Part shown: piece by piece, positions 35,578-44,566 of the stretch | How the letters are laid out: each line of letters begins with the position of its first letter | How positions within the stretch are numbered: position 1 is the stretch's first letter | Assembly: GCA_018058425.1 (NCBI GenBank) | Contig: JAGOZX010000015.1 | Span: forward strand, 1 to 46,949 | Reading direction: 5' to 3' | Source: Sebaldella sp. | Lineage (GTDB): Bacteria > Fusobacteriota > Fusobacteriia > Fusobacteriales > Leptotrichiaceae | Length of the DNA stretch: 46,949 bases | Made by a program: the position numbers and the translations under genes | Notes under the pieces: generated by a model | The model's input: only the letters and a program-made list of their open reading frames with translations | What the model was told of the DNA's origin: nothing | Databases searched by the model: none

Positions 35578-36074
35578 TGAAAAAAATTCTTTTTTCTTTT
35601 TTCTTTTTATTAGTACTAGCAGGAGCAGCTTATTATGTATTTGACAGACTGTTTCCGATAAAATATAAGGATCATGTGGAAGAGGCAAGTAAGAAATATG
35701 ATTTAGACCCAGCATTGATATATTCCATTATTAAAACTGAAAGTAATTTTAGAAGTAATGTTAAATCCCATAAAGAAGCACATGGGTTAATGCAGCTTTT
35801 ACCATCTACAGCTGATTGGATAGCTAAAAGAGAGAAAATAAAAAAGTTTGACTTAAGTGATCCAAGAGATAATATAATGTTAGGATCAGCTTATTTTAGA
35901 TACTTATTAAATAAAACAAATGGCGATGTAGAGAAAGCTTGGGTTGCGTATAATGCAGGAATAGGAAGATTAAAAGGCGAAAAATGGAAAGAAATATCAG
36001 AAACAAAAAATTATGTACAAAAACTAAATTTTGTATATCCAATATACAAGTTTAGGCTAAAACACAACATTTAA
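35577..36074 (+). CDS. Lytic transglycosylase (SLT domain), membrane-anchored
   Basis: A 165-aa peptidoglycan-cleaving enzyme. Residues 4–24 form a signal or anchor helix. The SLT domain includes the catalytic Glu in LIYSIIKTESNFRSNVKS, HGLMQLLPSTADWIA, and NIMLGSAYFRYLLNKTNGDVEKAWVAYNAG. The position between trmL and hydG does not suggest a special role. It is short, so it contains little beyond the catalytic domain. Confidence 0.94.
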   Translation: MKKILFSFFFLLVLAGAAYYVFDRLFPIKYKDHVEEASKKYDLDPALIYSIIKTESNFRSNVKSHKEAHGLMQLLPSTADWIAKREKIKKFDLSDPRDNIMLGSAYFRYLLNKTNGDVEKAWVAYNAGIGRLKGEKWKEISETKNYVQKLNFVYPIYKFRLKHNI

Positions 36075-36089
36075 AGAGGTGTAAGGATT

Positions 36090-37508
36090 ATGGAAACATG
36101 GAAAGATGAAGTAGAGAAAGAAAGTTTTATAAATATAGATTTGATAGAAAAATTAATATCAAAAGAAAATTCACCAAGTAATGAAGAGTTTGACAAAGTT
36201 ATGGAAAAGGCTGAAAAAGGCACAGAGACTTTGACTTTGGAAGAAGTAGCAGTATTATTAAATTCTCCACAAAAGGAGAGAGTAGATCGAATATTTAGAA
36301 CAGCTAAGGAAATAAAAGAAAGAGTCTATGGGCATAGAGTGGTTTTATTTGCACCTTTATATTTAGGGAATAAATGTGTTAATTTATGTACATACTGTGG
36401 TTTTAAAGCTACAAACACTGAAATAGAAAGATTAACACTTGATTTAGAACAGCTTTCTAATGAAGTAAATACACTAATAAATCAAGGACACAAGAGATTA
36501 ATACTAGTTTATGGAACACATCCAGATTATACTGCTGAGTATATAGCTAAAACTGTAGAAAAAACATATACTTTAAAACAAGAAAATGGAGAAATAAGAA
36601 GAGTTAATATAAATGCAGCACCAATGTCTGTGGTAGATTTTAAAAAAGTAGCAGATTCTGGAATAGGTACTTACCAAATATTTCAGGAAACATATCATGA
36701 GCCAACATATAAAACTGTACATCCAAGTGGAGAGAAATCTAATTTCAAATGGAGATTATTTGGGCTTAGCAGAGCTATGCAAGGTGGAATTGATGATGTA
36801 GGAATTGGGGCATTATTTGGATTATATAAATGGAAATTTGAAGTATTGGGACTTATGAGTCATGTTCACCACTTAGAAAAAGAGTATGGTGTAGGGCCTC
36901 ATACAATTTCATTTCCAAGACTTACAGAAGCAACTGGAGTAGTTAGAGATGAAGACTATATAGTTGGTGATGATGAATTAAAAAGAATAATTGCTATATT
37001 AAGACTAGCAGTTCCATATACAGGATTGATATTAACTGCTAGAGAAACTGCAGAGATAAGAAGAGAATGTATGGATCTTGGAGTTTCACAAATAGATGCA
37101 GGAACACAGATAGAATTACAAGGATATACTAAAGAAGAAGAGGAACAAGACCTGTCAAAAGAGCAGTTTACTATAGGGGACAGCAGATCATTATTAGAAA
37201 CTATGAAGGATCTAATGGGACATGGGTTTGTACCTTCATTTTGTACGGCATGTTACAGATTAGGAAGAACTGGGGAACACTTTATGGAGTTTTCAAAACC
37301 AGGTTTTATACATAATTTTTGTTCACCAAATGCCTACCTTACACTTGCAGAGTATTTAGAGGACTATGCACCGCTGGATGCTAAAGAAATAGGATATAAA
37401 CTTATAAAAGAAGAGATAGACAGTGCACCTCTTACTGATAGTGTAAAAGTAAGTGTAAAAGAAAAATTAGAAAAAATAAAATCAGGAGAAAGAGATTTAT
37501 ATTTCTAG
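36090..37508 (+). CDS. hydG: [FeFe]-hydrogenase maturase HydG
   Basis: HydG is a radical-SAM tyrosine lyase that makes the CO and CN ligands of the H-cluster. The radical-SAM cluster motif is GNKCVNLCTYCGF (Cys about 96, 100 and 103). The C-terminal auxiliary cluster motif that marks HydG, rather than ThiH, is present: FCTACYRLGRTGEHFMEF followed by HNFC, a CX2C…C pattern. Also seen are VNINAAPMSVVDFKK and QETYHEPTYKTVHPSG. Its 472 aa match the family. It lies in an operon with DNA and cell-wall genes and with no hydE; hydF is 34 kb upstream. Confidence 0.97.
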   Translation: METWKDEVEKESFINIDLIEKLISKENSPSNEEFDKVMEKAEKGTETLTLEEVAVLLNSPQKERVDRIFRTAKEIKERVYGHRVVLFAPLYLGNKCVNLCTYCGFKATNTEIERLTLDLEQLSNEVNTLINQGHKRLILVYGTHPDYTAEYIAKTVEKTYTLKQENGEIRRVNINAAPMSVVDFKKVADSGIGTYQIFQETYHEPTYKTVHPSGEKSNFKWRLFGLSRAMQGGIDDVGIGALFGLYKWKFEVLGLMSHVHHLEKEYGVGPHTISFPRLTEATGVVRDEDYIVGDDELKRIIAILRLAVPYTGLILTARETAEIRRECMDLGVSQIDAGTQIELQGYTKEEEEQDLSKEQFTIGDSRSLLETMKDLMGHGFVPSFCTACYRLGRTGEHFMEFSKPGFIHNFCSPNAYLTLAEYLEDYAPLDAKEIGYKLIKEEIDSAPLTDSVKVSVKEKLEKIKSGERDLYF

Positions 37509-37520
37509 AAAGTGAATAAT

Positions 37521-37754
37521 ATGAAAAAATATGATAATTACAAGATAAAAATAGAGGATATACTAAAAGGTGAAAGTGGGAAAATAACTTTAACTAAAAA
37601 AATAGTAAAGAGAAATTCATATGTATTTAGCGTGGGAGAACCGCAATATTTACAAAGTAGTATTATTTTTGAAAATGATGAAATTACTGTTTTTGAAGAA
37701 GGAGTTTCAGAAGGAAAAATAAAATTAGTAAGAGAAATTTTTGAGATATTATAG
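37521..37754 (+). CDS. Uncharacterised 77–80-aa protein between hydG and thyA
   Basis: I do not recognise this protein. It is 77 aa from the ATG at 37521 (80 from an in-frame GTG at 37512), has no signal peptide, membrane segment or cysteine, and has a beta-rich pattern (YKIKIEDIL, KITLTKKIVKRNSYVFSV, SIIFENDEITVFEEGVSEGKIKLVREIFEIL). It begins 12 bases after hydG (3 from the GTG) and ends 34 bases before thyA, so it is cotranscribed with both. Confidence 0.65.
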   Translation: MKKYDNYKIKIEDILKGESGKITLTKKIVKRNSYVFSVGEPQYLQSSIIFENDEITVFEEGVSEGKIKLVREIFEIL

Positions 37755-37788
37755 TTTTAAAAATATGTGATGTAGAGGAGAGATTAAT

Positions 37789-38658
37789 ATGAAGCAATAT
37801 TTAGATATGGTAAAGTATGTTTTAGATAATGGAGTAAAGAAAGAAAATAGAACTGGTGTTGGAACAATTTCTAATTTTGCATATTTTTATAGAGTAGATT
37901 TAAGCGAGGGATACCCACTTTTAACAACAAAAAAGATGTATTTCAATTCAATGTTAAAAGAATTATTTTGGTACCTTAGTGGTGAGGAACATATAAAGAA
38001 TTTAAGAAAAGATACTAAAATTTGGGATGCATGGGCTGATGAAGAGGGACGTTTAGAAACAGCTTATGGAAGATTTTGGAGAAGATACCCTGTTCCAGAA
38101 CATCATTTAGATGGAGAAGTATATGCAGATGAAAACTGTAAATGGGTAACTAGAGAAGAAAATGGACAGTTAGTATTTGATCAAATAGCTTATGTAATAG
38201 ATACACTAAAAGAAATGAAGACAAACCCAAATCATAAAAATGGAAGAAGACTAATAGTCTTAGCTTGGAATCCTGGAAATGCAGCAATAAGTAAATTACC
38301 GCCATGTCATTATACTTTTGTATTTAATGTACTGGGAAATAAGCTAAATTGCCACTTAACACAAAGAAGTGGAGACATTGCTTTAGGAATTCCATTTAAT
38401 CTGGCATGCTACTCACTGTTAACTATGCTGATAGCTAAAGAATGCGGTTATGAAGTAGGAGAATTCGCACACACTATAATTGATGCGCATATTTATGAGA
38501 ATCATATTGACGGCCTAAAAGAACAGCTTACAAGAGAACCAATGAAATTATCAAAAATCAAAATTGCTGATAAGCCTTTTAATGAATTAACATTTGATGA
38601 TATTAAATTAGAGGACTATGAAAGTCATCCACTTATAAAATTTGAAGTAGCTATATAG
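37789..38658 (+). CDS. thyA: Thymidylate synthase ThyA
   Basis: Makes dTMP from dUMP with methylene-THF. It has the catalytic Cys in KLPPCHYTFVFNV, the dUMP-binding THLTQRSGDIALGIPFNLACY-type pattern (CHLTQRSGDIALGIPFN), and the C-terminal HPLIKFEVAI. Also DAWADEEGRLETAYGRFWRR. The 289 aa match the longer ThyA form. GAGGAGA lies before the ATG. folA follows after 16 bases, the usual pairing: ThyA produces dihydrofolate that FolA recycles. Confidence 0.98.
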   Translation: MKQYLDMVKYVLDNGVKKENRTGVGTISNFAYFYRVDLSEGYPLLTTKKMYFNSMLKELFWYLSGEEHIKNLRKDTKIWDAWADEEGRLETAYGRFWRRYPVPEHHLDGEVYADENCKWVTREENGQLVFDQIAYVIDTLKEMKTNPNHKNGRRLIVLAWNPGNAAISKLPPCHYTFVFNVLGNKLNCHLTQRSGDIALGIPFNLACYSLLTMLIAKECGYEVGEFAHTIIDAHIYENHIDGLKEQLTREPMKLSKIKIADKPFNELTFDDIKLEDYESHPLIKFEVAI

Positions 38659-38674
38659 TTTAGAAAGGAAAATT

Positions 38675-39145
38675 ATGTTTAGTGGAATTGTTGCAATAGG
38701 TAAAAATAATGAAATTGGTAAAAATAATAAATTATTATGGCACTTACCAGAAGATTTGAAAAATTTTAAAGAGATAACAACTGGGAAAACTATAATAATG
38801 GGAAGAAAGACCTTTGAAAGTATTGGCAGAGTTCTTCCAAATAGAAGAAATATTATCCTTACAAGACAGGCAGGGAAAATAATCGATGGAGGAGAAGTGT
38901 TTCATTCTCTGGAAGAAGTAGTTAATTTATTTGAAAATACGAATGAAGAAGTATTTATAATTGGAGGGGCAGACTTATATAATGAGATGATGCCTAAGTT
39001 TGATAAATTATATATATCATTTATTAAAAAAGAAGATAAAGATGCAGATGCTTTTTTTCCTAAAATTGACTTTTTAGATTGGGAAGTAGTAGAAAGAAAA
39101 GATAATGAAGAATGGGATTTTAGAGTATTAAAAAGGATAAAATAA
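38675..39145 (+). CDS. folA: Dihydrofolate reductase FolA
   Basis: A 156-aa DHFR. Seen: SGIVAIGKNNEIGKNNKLLWHLPEDLKNFK (with the catalytic acidic residue in LPEDLKNF), KTIIMGRKTFESIG, RRNIILTRQ, and EEVFIIGGADLYNEMMPKFD. It reduces dihydrofolate to tetrahydrofolate and partners ThyA. AAAGGA lies before the ATG. Confidence 0.97.
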   Translation: MFSGIVAIGKNNEIGKNNKLLWHLPEDLKNFKEITTGKTIIMGRKTFESIGRVLPNRRNIILTRQAGKIIDGGEVFHSLEEVVNLFENTNEEVFIIGGADLYNEMMPKFDKLYISFIKKEDKDADAFFPKIDFLDWEVVERKDNEEWDFRVLKRIK

Positions 39146-39176
39146 AGTGTGCTTTTTTAAGAGAATGGAGGGAAAT

Positions 39177-39749
39177 ATGCCTAAAGTTAAATTTGATAAA
39201 GAAGAAATAATAAATACTACATTTGAAATATTAAAAAATGATGGTATAAGAGGTATAAGTGCCAGAAATATTGCAAAAAAGATGAAGTCATCCACAGCCC
39301 CTATTTATGCACATTTTGAAAATATAGCTGTTTTAAAAAAAGAAGTTATTAATATGGCAAAAGATGTATTAATAAAGTATTTAGAAGAAAAGTATACTGA
39401 AAAGAAAATGTTAAACATGGCAATGGGAGTAGTTATATTTGCACGAGAGCAAAAAGAACTATTTCGTTCTATATTTTTAATAGATGATGACTTTAAAAGT
39501 GTTATTGAAAGAGCAATATTAAAAATTTTAGAAACAAGCAAAGATGATGAAAGATTTGAACATTTTGATAAAAATGAAACAGTAAATTTAGTACTGAAAA
39601 TCTGGTATTATATACACGGATATGCTACTTTGGTGTGTACTGAATTTATTAAGAACCCATCAGATGAAGAGATTAAGTCAAAAGTATTAGAAGTAGCAAC
39701 TATATTTATATCAAATGAATTAGATAAAAAATTAATGCAGGTGTATTAG
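39177..39749 (+). CDS. TetR-family regulator at the end of the ruvC–folA run
   Basis: A 190-aa TetR regulator. The HTH reads FDKEEIINTTFEILKNDGIRGISARNIAKKMKSSTAPIYAHFENIAVLKKEVINMA (residues 4–59). The C-terminal domain (LFRSIFLIDDDFK, VLKIWYYIHGYATLVCTE) is unassigned. I start at the ATG at 39177, with GGAGG 5 bases upstream; a GTG at 39147 in the same frame has no ribosome binding site. It follows folA by 31 bases and is closed by a terminator, so it seems to be the last gene of the run and may regulate it. Confidence 0.9.
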   Translation: MPKVKFDKEEIINTTFEILKNDGIRGISARNIAKKMKSSTAPIYAHFENIAVLKKEVINMAKDVLIKYLEEKYTEKKMLNMAMGVVIFAREQKELFRSIFLIDDDFKSVIERAILKILETSKDDERFEHFDKNETVNLVLKIWYYIHGYATLVCTEFIKNPSDEEIKSKVLEVATIFISNELDKKLMQVY

Positions 39750-39759
39750 TCATGAAAGG

Positions 39760-39787
39760 AATAGTCATAAATATGGCTATTTTTTTG
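39760..39787 (+). terminator. Terminator of the ruvC–tetR gene run
   Basis: A 9-bp stem with one T·G pair (39760–39768 with 39773–39781), a 4-base loop and a T7 tract, directly after the tetR stop. Confidence 0.85.
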
Positions 39788-39982
39788 TTTTTAGATAAGA
39801 TATCAAAGAGGAAAGTTAGATTTCCTTTAAATGTAAAAAGGTAATAAAAAAGCACTAAAAATAGATGATTAAATAAAAAAAGACAGTTATTTATTATTAT
39901 TTTTTTAGAGTGAGGATCAAGAATAAGAATGAAAATTCTAGTTTTATAAAGTATTTGAAAAAAAAATTCCAAATGTTTGAAA

Positions 39983-40010
39983 TTGATTTTAACTCGTTTC
40001 GAGCTATATT
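39983..40010 (+). promoter_or_regulatory. Promoter of the licR-like gene, with a palindrome in its spacer
   Basis: TTGATT (39983–39988) and TATATT (40005–40010) with a 16-base spacer, 16 bases before the ATG. The spacer contains the palindrome CTCGTTTCGAG (39993–40003), a possible operator. Confidence 0.6.
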
Positions 40011-40026
40011 TATAAAGGTGATATGT

Positions 40027-42090
40027 ATGAATGTAAATAACAGATTATTAAGAATACTGGAGTATCTTAAAAAGAAAGAAGAAACCAGTATTAAAGAAAT
40101 AGCAAGTGACTTAAACATAAATGAAAGGGCAGTAAGGTATGAAATAGATAATCTAAACTATATTTTAGAGATGAATAATTCTCAGGTGATAGAAAAAGAG
40201 GCTAAGGGAAGACTAGTAATAAATAATGCACTAGCAAATGACTCTAATATAGATTTGATTTTTAAAATAGGGAAAAACTCAAAAGAAGAAAGAATAAAAG
40301 TGATTAAACTAAAGGCTTTATTAGAAAATAGTATTAATCTGAGTTCTTTATCTAAGATTTTAGATGTAAGCAGGGTAACTATTAAGAGTGACTTACTAGA
40401 GATAGAAGAAGAGTTAAAAGAGCAAAAGATTTTTTTTAGTAAAAATAGAATACACACAGAAGAGAAAAATATAAGAAATTATATAATGAGTAATTACTAT
40501 AAAGAAATAAATCGAATTTATTATGAAAATGAATTTATCACGAATACTTTCAATTATAAAGAGTTATTTAAAGAGCTTTTAGATATAGATATTGACCATA
40601 TAAAGAAATTTATTAAGGAAATATCTGAAAAATTAGATAATAGAAATAATAATTTTTATGAGTATATCTTTTCTTATATTGTTATTTCATATATGAGAAT
40701 GAAAAAAGGTTTTCAAATAGAAGAGGTTTCAAATATTTTATTTTTGAAAAGTACAAAAGAATATGAAATAGTAAATGAAAAAATAAAAATTTTAGAGGAT
40801 TATTTATTCTTAAAATATACAGAACAAGAAAAATTAGTTTTAACAGACTATATTTTAGGTGGTTACTCTTATGAATACAATACATCAATATTTGAAAATT
40901 GGATAGAAATAAAGTTATTAATAAAGAATATTATAAATGAAGTAAATGAATATATGGATATAGATATCATACAGGATGAAGAACTTTTTGAAGGACTTCT
41001 AAATCACATAAAACCAGCTATTTACAGGATAAAAAATAATTTAAATATTGAAGATGAAATCTATTTTGAAGCAATAAAAGCATATCCCGACTTATTTAAC
41101 ATCATAAAAATATCACTTAATAGATTAGAAAAATTAATAAATAAAGAAATTAATAATTCTGAAATAGCACTATTTACAATTCATTTTTTAGCATCAATAG
41201 AAAGAAATAAAAACTTTAGAAGTAAAAAGAAAAATATACTTTTAGTATGTGGAGGAGGCTATGGTACTTCAATGTTAGTAGGGAAGCAGCTGGAAAAAAA
41301 CTATGATATAAACATCACTGCAACAATTTCATATATGGAACTTCTAGACTTTGATTTTACCAGTGTAGATATAGTAATTACTACTCTAAAACTAAAAGAC
41401 TATCTAATAGAAAAAATAAAAATTCCAGTTTTAAAAATAACAGCCTTTTTTACCGTTGAAGATCAAGAGCTTTTAAATGAGTCATTATATAAAAAAGATG
41501 ACTATAAAGAAAAAATGAATAAAATTTTAGGCTTGGTAAAGGAAAATACTTTAATTAATAATAATAGTATTTTAGAAAGAGAATTAAATAAGATATTATT
41601 AGATGAAGAAATAAATATTACAGTAAAAGAAAAAAAACTTATAGACTTTATATCAAAAGATAAAATACAGATAATTGATAAAGTTAGTAATTGGAAAGAA
41701 GCTTTATTTATAAGTGGTGAACCATTAATAGAAAAAAATGAAATAAATATAGAATATATACATGAAATTATTCATATTGCAGAGGATTTCGGAGTACATT
41801 TTGTTTTAGAAAATGAGGTTGCTGTACCTCATGGTGAAGTTTCAAAAAATGTAAATAAATCATGTATAAGTGTACTGAGTATAAAGGAACCTGTATATTT
41901 TTCAGAAAAAAAGCCAGTAACACTTATATTTTTAATAGGAGCAATTACAGCTACTGAACATATAAAAAGTATAGAAGAGATAATAAATCTTACTAAGAGA
42001 AAAGAGATTCTTGAAAAGATACATGATATGGATAATGTAGATGAATTATATGAATTTTTTAAATTATTAGATAAAGAAATAAATAGTTGA
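40027..42090 (+). CDS. LicR/MtlR-type PTS-controlled activator (HTH–PRD–PRD–EIIB–EIIA)
   Basis: A 687-aa transcription activator. In order: an HTH_11 at residues about 3–58 (NRLLRILEYLKKKEETSIKEIASDLNINERAVRYEIDNLN), a second HTH (about 95–140), two PRD domains (about 180–390, with LLNHIKPAIYRIK and ALFTIHFLASIER carrying conserved His), an EIIB-like domain with Cys about 408 in LLVCGGGYGTSMLV, and an EIIA domain with His about 601 in NEVAVPHGEVSKN. Phosphorylation of these sites by the PTS tells the cell whether substrate is being imported. The gene precedes, and should control, the GH4–NagB–EIIABC set. AAGGTG lies 7 bases before the ATG at 40027. The order matches licR–licBCAH type loci. 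Confidence 0.92.
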   Translation: MNVNNRLLRILEYLKKKEETSIKEIASDLNINERAVRYEIDNLNYILEMNNSQVIEKEAKGRLVINNALANDSNIDLIFKIGKNSKEERIKVIKLKALLENSINLSSLSKILDVSRVTIKSDLLEIEEELKEQKIFFSKNRIHTEEKNIRNYIMSNYYKEINRIYYENEFITNTFNYKELFKELLDIDIDHIKKFIKEISEKLDNRNNNFYEYIFSYIVISYMRMKKGFQIEEVSNILFLKSTKEYEIVNEKIKILEDYLFLKYTEQEKLVLTDYILGGYSYEYNTSIFENWIEIKLLIKNIINEVNEYMDIDIIQDEELFEGLLNHIKPAIYRIKNNLNIEDEIYFEAIKAYPDLFNIIKISLNRLEKLINKEINNSEIALFTIHFLASIERNKNFRSKKKNILLVCGGGYGTSMLVGKQLEKNYDINITATISYMELLDFDFTSVDIVITTLKLKDYLIEKIKIPVLKITAFFTVEDQELLNESLYKKDDYKEKMNKILGLVKENTLINNNSILERELNKILLDEEINITVKEKKLIDFISKDKIQIIDKVSNWKEALFISGEPLIEKNEINIEYIHEIIHIAEDFGVHFVLENEVAVPHGEVSKNVNKSCISVLSIKEPVYFSEKKPVTLIFLIGAITATEHIKSIEEIINLTKRKEILEKIHDMDNVDELYEFFKLLDKEINS

Positions 42091-42114
42091 TAATAAAATA
42101 TAGGAGGAATAATA

Positions 42115-43494
42115 ATGAAATTAACAGTATTAGGCGGAGGAGGAGTAAGATCTCCATTTTTAGCAAAGTCATTAACAAATAAAGCAAAAGAATTAGGAAT
42201 AACAAAAATTGTATTTATGGACAATGATGCAGAAAAACTAAAGATATATGGAGGAATAGCTAAAAGGGTAGCTGATGCAATAGATTCAAATATAGAATTC
42301 GAGCTGACAACTGACGCAGAGTATGCTGTAACAGATGCTAAATACATCATAACAACTCTGAGAGTGGGACAGGATGAGGGAAGATATCAAGATGAAAAAA
42401 TGGCTCAAAAGTATGGAATTCTTGGGCAAGAAACTACTGGAATAGGTGGATTTGCAATGTCGCTAAGATCAATACCAATCTTAATAGAGTATTGTAAATT
42501 AATAAATGAAAAAGGAACTCCTGATGCAGTTATATTTAACTTCACTAATCCGTCAGGTTTAGTAACACAGGCACTTAGAAACGAAGGCTTTGAAAATGTA
42601 TATGGAATATGTGACGGGCCTAGCCATTTTACACATCAATTAGCTGAATTACTAGAGGTAGAAAATAGTAGATTTGATGTAACTTGTTACGGATTAAACC
42701 ATTTATCATTCTTTAGAGAAGCAAAAATAGATGGGAAAGATGTAACTAATGATATTATAAATCATAAAAAGTTATTTACTGAAACTGAAATGAGATTATT
42801 TGACAGACAGTTACTGCATATATTACATGACGAGCTTCCAAATGAATACTTATATTTCTTTTACTATAGTGATAAGGTAGTGGAATCTATTAGAACGCAT
42901 GGTTCTGCAAGAGGGGCTTTAATAAAGGATATTAACCAAAGAATGTTAAACGAGATAAAGAAAACAGATTTAAATAATATAGATAAGGTATTTAAAATAT
43001 ATATGACTCATCTTATGGAAAGAGAGAAAAGCTATTTTGCAATAGAATCAGGAGAAGTAAGACCAGAAGAGTTTCCAGTGCCAACTTTTGAAGAGTATAT
43101 AAATACACCTGATGACGGTGGATATTCATCAATAGCATTAAATTTTATTAAAGCATTTGGTGGTAATGGAGATATTTCTATGACATTAATGGTACCAAAT
43201 AAGGGTTCAATAAAAGAATTAAATGATGATGATGTTATAGAAATCACATGTGATATTTCTAAAGGAAAAGTGGAGCAAAGAAAAATAAGTGAGATTCCAG
43301 ATGCTCAAATGCAGATAATTAGAACGATAAAAATGTTTGAAAGATTAACAGTGGAGTCTATTAAAGAAAAAAATAAAGAGAAAGCAATAAAAGCATTAAT
43401 GGTTCACCCGTTGATAAATACATATAATATAGCAAATCAAGTATTAGAAGAATTTTTAGTTATGTATAAAAACTATATTGGAGAATGGAAGTGA
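42115..43494 (+). CDS. GH4-family 6-phospho-glycosidase (LicH/ChbF type)
   Basis: A 459-aa NAD+- and Mn2+-dependent glycosidase of family GH4, which cleaves PTS-phosphorylated disaccharides in the cytosol. The NAD-binding loop is LTVLGGGGVRSPFLAKSL, followed by IIFMDNDAEKLKI-like sequence and ITTLRVGQDEGRYQDE. The metal site Cys and His are in GICDGPSH and YGLNHLSFFRE, and FNFTNPSGLVTQAL is conserved. The next gene is a NagB-type enzyme, so the sugar likely contains glucosamine (for instance a diglucosamine or chitobiose-type disaccharide); cellobiose-type substrates remain possible. AGGAGG lies 8 bases before the ATG. nagB starts 6 bases after the stop. Confidence 0.9.
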   Translation: MKLTVLGGGGVRSPFLAKSLTNKAKELGITKIVFMDNDAEKLKIYGGIAKRVADAIDSNIEFELTTDAEYAVTDAKYIITTLRVGQDEGRYQDEKMAQKYGILGQETTGIGGFAMSLRSIPILIEYCKLINEKGTPDAVIFNFTNPSGLVTQALRNEGFENVYGICDGPSHFTHQLAELLEVENSRFDVTCYGLNHLSFFREAKIDGKDVTNDIINHKKLFTETEMRLFDRQLLHILHDELPNEYLYFFYYSDKVVESIRTHGSARGALIKDINQRMLNEIKKTDLNNIDKVFKIYMTHLMEREKSYFAIESGEVRPEEFPVPTFEEYINTPDDGGYSSIALNFIKAFGGNGDISMTLMVPNKGSIKELNDDDVIEITCDISKGKVEQRKISEIPDAQMQIIRTIKMFERLTVESIKEKNKEKAIKALMVHPLINTYNIANQVLEEFLVMYKNYIGEWK

Positions 43495-43500
43495 AAAAGT

Positions 43501-44223
43501 ATGGAAATAGTAAAGTGCAGTGATTATAAAGAATTATCTGAGTATTTGGGAAAAGAAATATTAGACTGTATGAAGAGTAAAGAAAAAACACTTATATGTT
43601 TGGCATCAGGGGACACACCTTTAGGAGCATTTGAATACATAGTAAATGAATTAGGGAATGAAGACTTATCAAAGTATAATTTTACATTTGTAGGATTAGA
43701 TGAATGGGTAGGTATGGATAAGGATGACTATGGAAGCTGCCAAGATTATATGGAAAAATATTTATTTGGAAAGCTGAATTTAGGAGCCAATCAGGTAATA
43801 GAATTTAATGCAAAGGCAGAAGACTTAGATAAAGAGTGTAAGAGAATGGATGATTTTATTCTATCAAATGGAGGACTAGATCTTGTAGTTTTAGGAGTAG
43901 GTATGAATGGACACTTAGGTTTAAATGAACCAAATGTGAGTTTTGATAACTATTCTCATACAGTAGAATTAAGTGAGAACACTAAGAAAGTAGCACAAAA
44001 GTATTTTAATTCTGAAAAAAAATTAGAAAAAGGAATAACAATAGGAATAAAGCACTTTTTAGAGGCTAAAAAAGAAATATTAGTAATTTCAGGAGAAAAG
44101 AAAGCGGATATAGTAAAAAAACTTATAGAGGAAGAAGTAAGTGAAGCTATACCAGCAACATCAGCTAAGATGCATAAAAATAGTATTTTGATAATTGATA
44201 GTGAGAGCAGCAGTAAGTTATAA
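43501..44223 (+). CDS. nagB: NagB-type glucosamine-6-phosphate deaminase
   Basis: A 240-aa NagB/6-phosphogluconolactonase-fold enzyme. Seen: LASGDTPLGAFEYIV, FVGLDEWVGMDKDDYGSC, VVLGVGMNGHLGLNEPNVSF and ATSAKMHKNSILIIDSE. NagB converts GlcN6P to Fru6P and ammonia. The protein is divergent (DEW in place of the usual DEY), so a related isomerase of galactosamine-6-phosphate type is possible. It lies between the GH4 gene and the PTS EIIA gene, which links the transported sugar to a hexosamine. No nagA deacetylase is in the operon. Confidence 0.88.
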   Translation: MEIVKCSDYKELSEYLGKEILDCMKSKEKTLICLASGDTPLGAFEYIVNELGNEDLSKYNFTFVGLDEWVGMDKDDYGSCQDYMEKYLFGKLNLGANQVIEFNAKAEDLDKECKRMDDFILSNGGLDLVVLGVGMNGHLGLNEPNVSFDNYSHTVELSENTKKVAQKYFNSEKKLEKGITIGIKHFLEAKKEILVISGEKKADIVKKLIEEEVSEAIPATSAKMHKNSILIIDSESSSKL

Positions 44224-44243
44224 AATATTTGGAGGTTACAAAA

Positions 44244-44546
44244 ATGGATATTGAGCAAGTTAGTTTTCAAATTATTTCTTTTTCTGGAGATAGTCTTTCT
44301 ACAATGCTAAAAGCTTTGGGAATGTCAAAAGAGAAAAAATTTGATGAGGCAGAAAAATTAATGGAAGAAGCAAAAGAAACATTAAATCAAGCACATAATG
44401 TACATACTGAAATATTAGTTTCAGAAGCACAGGGAAATAAGGCTGAGTATTCAGTATTATTGTCACATGCACAAGATACACTTATGAATGCAATATTGGC
44501 TGAGACTTTAATTAGTGAAATAATGGAACTATATAAAACTAGATAA
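44244..44546 (+). CDS. PTS lactose/cellobiose-family EIIA
   Basis: A 100-aa EIIA of the lactose/chitobiose type, an all-helical trimer. It starts DIEQVSFQIISFSGDSLSTMLKAL, with the phosphorylated His in YSVLLSHAQDTLMNAIL and the Mg-binding Asp nearby. I start at the ATG at 44244, with GGAGG 9 bases upstream; an in-frame TTG at 44229 is not needed. It is part of the licR-like operon. Confidence 0.95.
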   Translation: MDIEQVSFQIISFSGDSLSTMLKALGMSKEKKFDEAEKLMEEAKETLNQAHNVHTEILVSEAQGNKAEYSVLLSHAQDTLMNAILAETLISEIMELYKTR

Positions 44547-44566
44547 ACTAGATGGGAGAGAACAAT

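Noticed and set aside
36090..37508. ThiH (thiamine tyrosine lyase) instead of HydG.
   Set aside because: The C-terminal CX2C…C auxiliary cluster motif of HydG is present and no thiamine genes are near.
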